DNA from: Xanthobacteraceae bacterium
Lineage (GTDB): Bacteria; Pseudomonadota; Alphaproteobacteria; Rhizobiales; Xanthobacteraceae
DNA length: 6,289 nt
Reading direction: 5' to 3'
Assembly (NCBI GenBank): GCA_030043175.1
Contig: JASHYD010000038.1
Location: 1-6,289, forward strand
How positions within the stretch are numbered: position 1 is the stretch's first letter; each line of letters begins with the position of its first letter. Below are positions 6,005-6,289 of the stretch, piece after piece. The position numbers and the translations under genes were made by a program. Under the pieces are notes generated by a model. It was given only the letters and a program-made list of their open reading frames with translations, ran no database searches and had not been told where the DNA came from.

Positions 6005-6058
6005 TGCCGGCCCGGCAAGCCCGACCTATGTGCTTGCGCACATCCTCGCGAATGCGAG
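6005..6058 (+). repeat. Cluster of three hairpins after the tannase-family stop
   Basis: Three perfect inverted repeats follow one another, starting 32 bases after the stop codon: TGCCGG-C-CCGGCA (6005-6017), ATGTGC-TTGC-GCACAT (6028-6043) and CTCGC-GAAT-GCGAG (6045-6058). No T-run follows directly; an A/T-rich ATAAAAATAT lies about 20 bases on. The position suggests 3'-end formation or mRNA stabilisation for the esterase transcript, or a palindromic intergenic repeat element. Stem sequences are certain; function is inferred. Confidence 0.5.
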
Positions 6059-6190
6059 ATCCGCTTGAATCCTTGATCATAAAAATATCGCCGGCGTAGC
6101 GGCATCCGGGGCGCCATGCGCGCGAGGCCAAATGTCGGCGCCTGAACGATGCCGGACTCGGCGGGACGACGCCTCGGAAAGGGACTTGTC

Positions 6191-6289
6191 ATGACCCAAG
6201 GCGTCATCGAGGACGAGGGCTTGTTCACCACGATGGACGTTGTCAGCACAGATGGCTTCCACAAAATGTCAGCTCCCGGCACATCGGTC
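6191..6289 (+). CDS. Possible 5' end of a new gene (partial, unidentified)
   Basis: ATG 6191 opens a frame of 33 codons that reaches the window end, beginning MTQGVIEDEGLFTTMDVVST. About three quarters of its codons end in G or C, which fits coding use here. A purine-rich GGAAAGGGA (6176-6184) lies six bases upstream as a ribosome binding site. The 217-base gap from the esterase stop and the three hairpins suggest a separate transcript. I do not recognise the family from so short a piece. Competing minus-strand frames cover the same bases, so the call is tentative. Confidence 0.35.
   Translation, partial: MTQGVIEDEGLFTTMDVVSTDGFHKMSAPGTSV

Noticed and set aside
4447..6282. 611-codon open frame on the minus strand covering the tannase-family gene
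   Set aside because: It is antisense to a clearly recognised family member with signal peptide, triad and strong ribosome site. The translation has no recognisable domain and is rich in Arg, Ala and His, as expected of a shadow frame in GC-rich coding DNA.
1..6289. CRISPR array, tRNA or rRNA genes
   Set aside because: I saw no regularly spaced direct repeats, no cloverleaf with CCA-type end and no rRNA-like sequence on either strand.

Overview
This is a GC-rich window with few open frames outside the genes. The gene families point to an alphaproteobacterium, most likely Hyphomicrobiales (Bradyrhizobium-like). That assignment rests on recognising the metallopeptidase/ATP-grasp pair and on codon use, not on a marker gene, so it is moderate at best. 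All credible genes lie on the + strand.

Left part (1-2237): after a possible gene tail (1-71), a two-gene operon encodes a zinc metallopeptidase of the Peptidase_Mx type (184-1212) and a D-Ala-D-Ala-ligase-like ATP-grasp enzyme (1209-2237). Stop and start overlap as ATGA, so the two are probably translationally coupled. A protease made together with a peptide- or amide-bond-forming ligase suggests a peptide-modification or small-metabolite pathway whose substrate cannot be read from the sequence. The peptidase gene also holds an in-frame A AAA AAG heptamer with an SD-like stretch upstream, a possible programmed -1 frameshift site.

Middle part (2238-4314): coding density is low. Two small genes stand out: a 137-aa membrane-anchored or secreted protein with a His/Cys-rich segment (2834-3247), preceded by an inverted repeat that could be an operator, and a 74-aa protein with two predicted membrane segments (3666-3890). 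The three gaps of 400-600 bases hold several short perfect inverted repeats but no gene I can defend.

Right part (4315-6289): an exported tannase/feruloyl-esterase-family hydrolase (4315-5973) with a strong Shine-Dalgarno sequence, a signal peptide and a complete Ser-Asp-His triad. It lacks both cysteines of the active-site disulfide typical of the family, while the other cysteines can be matched to pairs. Three hairpins follow its stop codon, and a possible new gene starts at 6191 and runs off the window.

The three parts show no evident shared function. The strongest candidates for new biology are the ligase-protease pair (with its possible frameshift) and the disulfide-free active site of the tannase-family enzyme.
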